A stretch of 56,359 nt of DNA, from assembly GCA_964369625.1 (NCBI GenBank), contig CAYJFC010000004.1, positions 1-56,359 on the forward strand, written 5' to 3'. The position numbers and the translations under genes were made by a program. The DNA is from CAKOSP01 sp964369625 (GTDB taxonomy: Bacteria > Bacillota_I > Bacilli_A > RF39 > UBA660). Positions 52,974 through 56,359 of this stretch are shown here, in pieces (the first letter of the stretch is position 1; each line of letters opens with the position of its first letter). The notes under the pieces are model-generated. The model saw nothing but the letters and a program-made list of their open reading frames with translations. It was not told where the DNA came from and ran no database searches.

Positions 52974-53507
52974 ATGAAAAAATTAGATTCTATCGAAAAT
53001 GAAGCAGAAAATATTAATAATGTTTTCAACACTCTTGAAGAAATTGAAGAGATTCAAGAATTTTATAATTCTGTTAAAGAAATAATTGTTATGATAAATC
53101 AAATGTATGAAAGAGATTTATTAATAATAAGAAAATCAAAATTTAAAGTTAAATTAAGAAAGATATTAGATTTTATATTTAATAAAACTACGTATAAAGA
53201 AATTTATATATATTTGGAAAAATATATTGACTTAACTTTAGAAGAAAATGAATATTTAATAAATATTATAGAATTTTTTAATGAAAAAGAAGAGGTTAAT
53301 TGGGAAGAATTAGATATAATAGTGGATATCTTAAAATTACTTGCACATAATAAAACCTTGAAGTCATATATGCTTAAATATCAACTTGAAAATATAAGAG
53401 CAAATGTAACTGGTTTTATTATATATAATAAAGATAATATTATAGAATCTGATGAAAAAATTAATATAAATATACAAAAAATTAGAACTAAATTAAAAGA
53501 TTTATAA
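52974..53507 (+). CDS. Unknown 177-residue helical protein coupled to typA
   Basis: It starts three bases after the typA stop with no ribosome site of its own, so translation probably depends on re-initiation. The product is acidic and helical with a basic patch (RKSKFKVKLRKILD) and no known motif. It resembles the next two genes in size, charge and helical content, but I cannot prove homology by eye. Confidence 0.5.
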   Translation: MKKLDSIENEAENINNVFNTLEEIEEIQEFYNSVKEIIVMINQMYERDLLIIRKSKFKVKLRKILDFIFNKTTYKEIYIYLEKYIDLTLEENEYLINIIEFFNEKEEVNWEELDIIVDILKLLAHNKTLKSYMLKYQLENIRANVTGFIIYNKDNIIESDEKININIQKIRTKLKDL

Positions 53508-53526
53508 ATTTGTAAATCTTTTTTTG
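53495..53526 (+). terminator. Terminator of the typA operon
   Basis: AAAAGATTTA and TAAATCTTTT with an 8-base loop, then T. It includes the stop region. Confidence 0.75.
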
Positions 53527-53573
53527 TTGCATAAAGTATAAAAGTTAGTTATTATATTTTAAAGGTGGTAACT

Positions 53574-54134
53574 ATGGATAATTCTTTAGATAGTGATTTA
53601 GATTTATTGGATATTATTAAAGTAACAAAAGAATTTTTATTTGATAGATTTGATAATTTGGAGTGTACTACTAATGAACATTATATTAACTTATGCACTT
53701 TAATTGTTGATTTAGAAGATGTATTAAGAAAAGATAAAAAGAATATAAGAAAATATTTATTCAAAGCTAAAGTTTGTAATTTTATTTTTATGAAAAGTAT
53801 TAATGAAATTGATAATTTAAAAGTAATATATGAAAAATTATATGAAGAATTAAATAAAGAAGAAATGTTATTGATGAAAATTACTGAAAAATTCTCTAAA
53901 ATTAAATTAATCACACATAAAAGATTAGATGATTACATAAATTTATTAAAAGCGTTATATGATATGCATACTAATAAATTAATCATTGCTAATCATCAAA
54001 TAACATTTATAAATACAATATATAATGAATATATTTTAAATTTAAATGATGACTTTAATAAGCAAAATGAAAATAGTGTAAAAAAATTTAATGATATGTA
54101 TATAAAATTATTAAAACCTATCAAGGAGGATTAA
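53574..54134 (+). CDS. Unknown 186-residue helical protein
   Basis: I start at ATG 53574, behind AAAGGTGG (53561-53568); the GTG at 53565 is inside this site. The product is helical and Lys/Asn/Leu-rich, with an acidic N-terminus (MDNSLDSDLDLLDIIK) and no known motif. Its stop is directly followed by the next ATG (TAAATG), and the next ribosome site AAGGAGG lies inside this gene, so the pair is co-translated. Confidence 0.5.
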   Translation: MDNSLDSDLDLLDIIKVTKEFLFDRFDNLECTTNEHYINLCTLIVDLEDVLRKDKKNIRKYLFKAKVCNFIFMKSINEIDNLKVIYEKLYEELNKEEMLLMKITEKFSKIKLITHKRLDDYINLLKALYDMHTNKLIIANHQITFINTIYNEYILNLNDDFNKQNENSVKKFNDMYIKLLKPIKED

Positions 54135-54647
54135 ATGGATACAAGTTATATTGATATAATAAAAGGGTATGATAAAAATAATCATATAGCTTATAAATAT
54201 AGAGATATGTGCGATATAATTATAGCGTTAAGTCTTGCAATAGATAATGATATAAAAAGAGTAGAATATGAAATTTTAAGATTAAAGTTAGAAAATATAA
54301 AATCGTTATTTTCTAAAAATAAAAGTATAAAAGCTAAAAATGTTAGTTATAATAATTTTCTTAAAGATATTAATAAACATCAAATTTCATTAATATCTTT
54401 AGCCAATAAATTAAAATTATTTATAGATCTTACTCCAAAAATGTGGGAAGATATGTTTAATTATTTAATTATAATAACTGAAGCTTATGAGCAAAGAAAG
54501 ATAATGCTTCATGATGATTTAACAAATATAAAAGCAGAAGAACTTCATATAACTAATTCTGGAATAAGTTATAGTAAAGATTTTACAAATAAATATGAAA
54601 GTAATTTAAATGAATTAAATATTTTAGAAGAGCAAATAACAAAATGA
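54135..54647 (+). CDS. Unknown 170-residue helical protein
   Basis: Coupled to the upstream gene (start at the base after its stop, AAGGAGG at 54123-54129). A helical, charged protein with YKYRDMCDIIIALSLAIDND near the N-terminus. No known motif. It ends with TGA followed by a terminator, one of the places that show TGA is a stop here. Confidence 0.5.
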   Translation: MDTSYIDIIKGYDKNNHIAYKYRDMCDIIIALSLAIDNDIKRVEYEILRLKLENIKSLFSKNKSIKAKNVSYNNFLKDINKHQISLISLANKLKLFIDLTPKMWEDMFNYLIIITEAYEQRKIMLHDDLTNIKAEELHITNSGISYSKDFTNKYESNLNELNILEEQITK

Positions 54648-54666
54648 TTATTTGCTTATTTTTTTT
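54631..54666 (+). terminator. Terminator of the 53574-54647 pair
   Basis: AGCAAATAA, 8-base loop, TTATTTGCT, then TATTTTTTTT. It spans the stop codon and the 3' end of the convergent helicase gene. Confidence 0.8.
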
Positions 54667-55973
54667 AATTCATTAATAAAAATAGATTTATTTTTTGGGA
54701 CGATAATAAATACTTTTTCTTTGGCTCTAGTGAGTGCAACATAAAAAAGTCTTCGTTCTTCAGCATATTTAATTTCATCTTTATATATAAGTTTATCAAT
54801 AATATAATGGTTTTTAATTTTAGAGGGGAAACCATATAAATCATTTGTTAAACCTATTATAATTATATATTTAGCTTCTAAACCTTTTGACTGATGAATA
54901 GTCATAGTTTTAATATTATATTTTCTAATACCAGAAGTAATGTTGTGTTTATAACGACATAGTATTAAAGTCTCGTTGATTTGATTTGAAAATGCTTTTA
55001 ATAAATCATTTAATTTATTTTCAGAAATAAAATTTATTGAACTATCTACATTTTTATTGCTATAAATATGTTTTTTTATTTGTTTTGGGTTTTTATTAAT
55101 AAATTTTGTTGCACACGAGATTAATTTATTATCACTTCGGTAATTAGCATTTAAAAAGAAAGTTTTAATATTAGGTATTTTATCTTTAATGTTTAGCATA
55201 ATAGATAAATTACATCCTGAAAAAGCATATATAGACTGATAATCATCTCCGAATAAATTAATTATAGAATTAGAGTTCTTATATATATTGTATATGAGGT
55301 TAAACCTTATATCAGATGAATCTTGAAATTCATCAACAAATATGTATTTATAATTAAATTTAGTGTTTTTAGATATAATGCTTGCTTCATAAATTAAATC
55401 ATCAAAGTCATATAAATTTTGACTTTTCTTTTCATTAATATAGGTATAATAAATTTTAAATATAATAGATAATAGAAATTTATCTTTCAAAGAATATAGT
55501 TTAGTTATATTAGTAATATTGTTGCATTGATATAATTTTATAAATGTATATATAGTATTTTTAAATGATTTGAATTTTTTACTAATAATTAATTTATTGT
55601 AATTAAAATCAGCAAAGTATAGCATTATTTTTTGTTTGTCTTGAATATTTATTATACTAATGAAATATTCATCAATAATATAAGATAAATAATATTCACT
55701 GCAATTTGTATATGTTATTTTGTTTTCTAAAAGTATATTAATTGCAAGTTTATGAAAAGTATATATATTTTTCAAAGAGGGTAATCTATTTTTTAAATCA
55801 TTAACTGTTTCATTTGTAAAAGATAATATAAGTATATCCTCGTCATTATATTTAGATAATAATTTTTTTACTTTATTAACTAAAGTAAATGTTTTACCAC
55901 ATCCAGCACTTGCTAAGACAAGTATATTTTCATTTGTATTAATAATGTTTTCTTGATTTATATCTAATTTCAT
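54648..55973 (-). CDS. Compact UvrD/Rep-like superfamily 1 helicase
   Basis: A 441-residue helicase with all core motifs: Walker A ASAGCGKT (21-28), motif Ia LSFTNET, motif II VDEFQDSS, motif III FGDDYQSIYAFSG, motif IV LNANYRS, motif V TIHQSKGLEAKY and motif VI RRLFYVALTRAKE. UvrD and PcrA are about 720 residues; here the 1B and 2B subdomains are much reduced. Loss of the autoinhibitory 2B domain can make such a helicase constitutively active, or it may need a partner. It stands alone on the minus strand before the tRNA cluster. Confidence 0.88.
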   Translation of the reverse strand: MKLDINQENIINTNENILVLASAGCGKTFTLVNKVKKLLSKYNDEDILILSFTNETVNDLKNRLPSLKNIYTFHKLAINILLENKITYTNCSEYYLSYIIDEYFISIINIQDKQKIMLYFADFNYNKLIISKKFKSFKNTIYTFIKLYQCNNITNITKLYSLKDKFLLSIIFKIYYTYINEKKSQNLYDFDDLIYEASIISKNTKFNYKYIFVDEFQDSSDIRFNLIYNIYKNSNSIINLFGDDYQSIYAFSGCNLSIMLNIKDKIPNIKTFFLNANYRSDNKLISCATKFINKNPKQIKKHIYSNKNVDSSINFISENKLNDLLKAFSNQINETLILCRYKHNITSGIRKYNIKTMTIHQSKGLEAKYIIIIGLTNDLYGFPSKIKNHYIIDKLIYKDEIKYAEERRLFYVALTRAKEKVFIIVPKNKSIFINELKKISK

Positions 55974-56067
55974 GACTGTTATATTATCAGAAAATAAATA
56001 AATTGCTTAATTTTCCCTTGAAAATAACAAAATATGATAATTTTTTATAAAATTTAACATTTATTTG

Positions 56068-56096
56068 TTGCATTAATGAATATATTATAGTATAAT
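56068..56096 (+). promoter_or_regulatory. Promoter of the tRNA-Val-Thr-Tyr cluster
   Basis: TTGCAT (56068-56073), a 17-bp spacer and TATAAT (56091-56096), 34 bases before the first tRNA. Confidence 0.75.
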
Positions 56097-56130
56097 TTTA
56101 ATTGTCGTAAGAGATTTATCTTTATATGAC

Positions 56131-56207
56131 GGGCGATTAGCTCAGTTGGTTAGAGCACCTGCCTTACAAGCAGGGGGTCACAGGTTCGAGTCCTGTATCG
56201 CCCACCA
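56131..56207 (+). tRNA. tRNA-Val(TAC)
   Basis: Acceptor GGGCGAT/ATCGCCC, anticodon stem CCTGC/GCAGG with loop CTTACAA (anticodon at 56165-56167), T-loop TTCGAGT and an encoded CCA. Confidence 0.96.
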
Positions 56208-56215
56208 TTAATTTT

Positions 56216-56291
56216 GCCGACATAGCGTAATTGGTAGCGCAATTGACTTGTAATCAATAGGTTGGGGGTTCGAGTCCCTCTGTCGGCACCA
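56216..56291 (+). tRNA. tRNA-Thr(TGT)
   Basis: Acceptor GCCGACA/TGTCGGC, anticodon stem ATTGA/TCAAT with loop CTTGTAA (anticodon at 56249-56251), T-loop TTCGAGT and an encoded CCA. Confidence 0.95.
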
Positions 56292-56297
56292 TTTTAG

Positions 56298-56359
56298 GGA
56301 GAGGTAGCGAAGTGGCCAAACGCGGCAGACTGTAAATCTGTTCCTTCGGGTTCCATGGT
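56298..56359 (+). tRNA. tRNA-Tyr(GTA), 3' end outside the window
   Basis: GGAGAGG TA GCGAAGTGG matches a type II tRNA start, with anticodon loop CTGTAAA (GTA at 56332-56334) and a long variable arm TTCCTTCGGGTT. The window ends before the T-arm is complete. Confidence 0.9.

Noticed and set aside
49340..54647. Mycoplasma-type code with TGA as tryptophan
   Set aside because: Long genes read through with TGG for Trp, and TGA ends two genes. At 54645-54647 it lies within a terminator hairpin, and at 49340-49342 it is followed by the promoter/ribosome site of the next gene.

Overview
The window is very AT-rich (GC well under 30% by eye) and densely packed. It uses the standard bacterial code: Trp is TGG, and TGA is a real stop at 49340-49342 and 54645-54647. 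The gene content is Firmicutes: a SipW-type signal peptidase with TasA/camelysin-like substrates, an uninterrupted pro-SigK-like sigma factor, a class B-type sortase, a VanY/DdcB peptidase and proofreading-dead PolA. Promoters are TTGnnn-N17-TAtAAT, often with an extended -10 TG, and intrinsic terminators are very compact. My best guess is an uncultured gut-type member of Bacilli (the RF39/Erysipelotrichia neighbourhood, relatives of the Mollicutes that kept a wall). No rRNA or taxonomic marker comparison was possible. A 100-N scaffold gap shows this is a draft or metagenomic assembly.

1-11.1 kb is a surface-fibre locus. A first operon encodes a McrB-like AAA+ ATPase (cut by the window edge), a DUF2357-like partner, a SipW-type signal peptidase and a TasA-like protein. 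A convergent gene encodes a secreted protein with a TYSKY motif. A second operon, with a strong promoter at 4688-4716, encodes an anchored TasA-like protein, three tandem paralogues with the YAWF signal motif, a 49-residue protein and a 544-residue cytosolic protein. An 11-bp GC-rich hairpin at 8192-8217 could set the ratio of subunits.

11.1-25.9 kb is mainly housekeeping: sigK, polA-mutM, a VanY-type carboxypeptidase, a zinc-dependent phospholipase C-like protein, ffh with two unknown genes, then lepA-hemW. hemW only looks broken, because a 55-bp contig overlap was written twice around the Ns.

25.9-39.1 kb is a second envelope region. It holds a membrane-anchored cadherin-like beta-sandwich protein, a sortase with a large cytosolic N-terminal domain, a divergently transcribed PETG-type surface protein, a DcuC/YfcC-like transporter, a ClpC-like ATPase with a degenerate second AAA module, a P-type Ca2+ ATPase, and two paralogous secreted proteins on either side of that ATPase.

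39.1-56.4 kb carries tRNA-Arg(ACG)-Pro(TGG), DUF1003 and HD-domain genes, and a tRNA-Arg(CCT) whose 3' end is repeated 797 bp downstream beyond a LOG gene, which looks like a small integration. It continues with a zur-znuACB operon with a palindromic operator, an acyltransferase-like protein, an orphan hybrid histidine kinase, an rRNA methyltransferase-like protein, typA, three unknown helical proteins, a compact UvrD-like helicase and a tRNA-Val/Thr/Tyr cluster that runs off the end. No intergenic stretch exceeds about 240 bases. I saw no CRISPR array, insertion sequence, rRNA or riboswitch.
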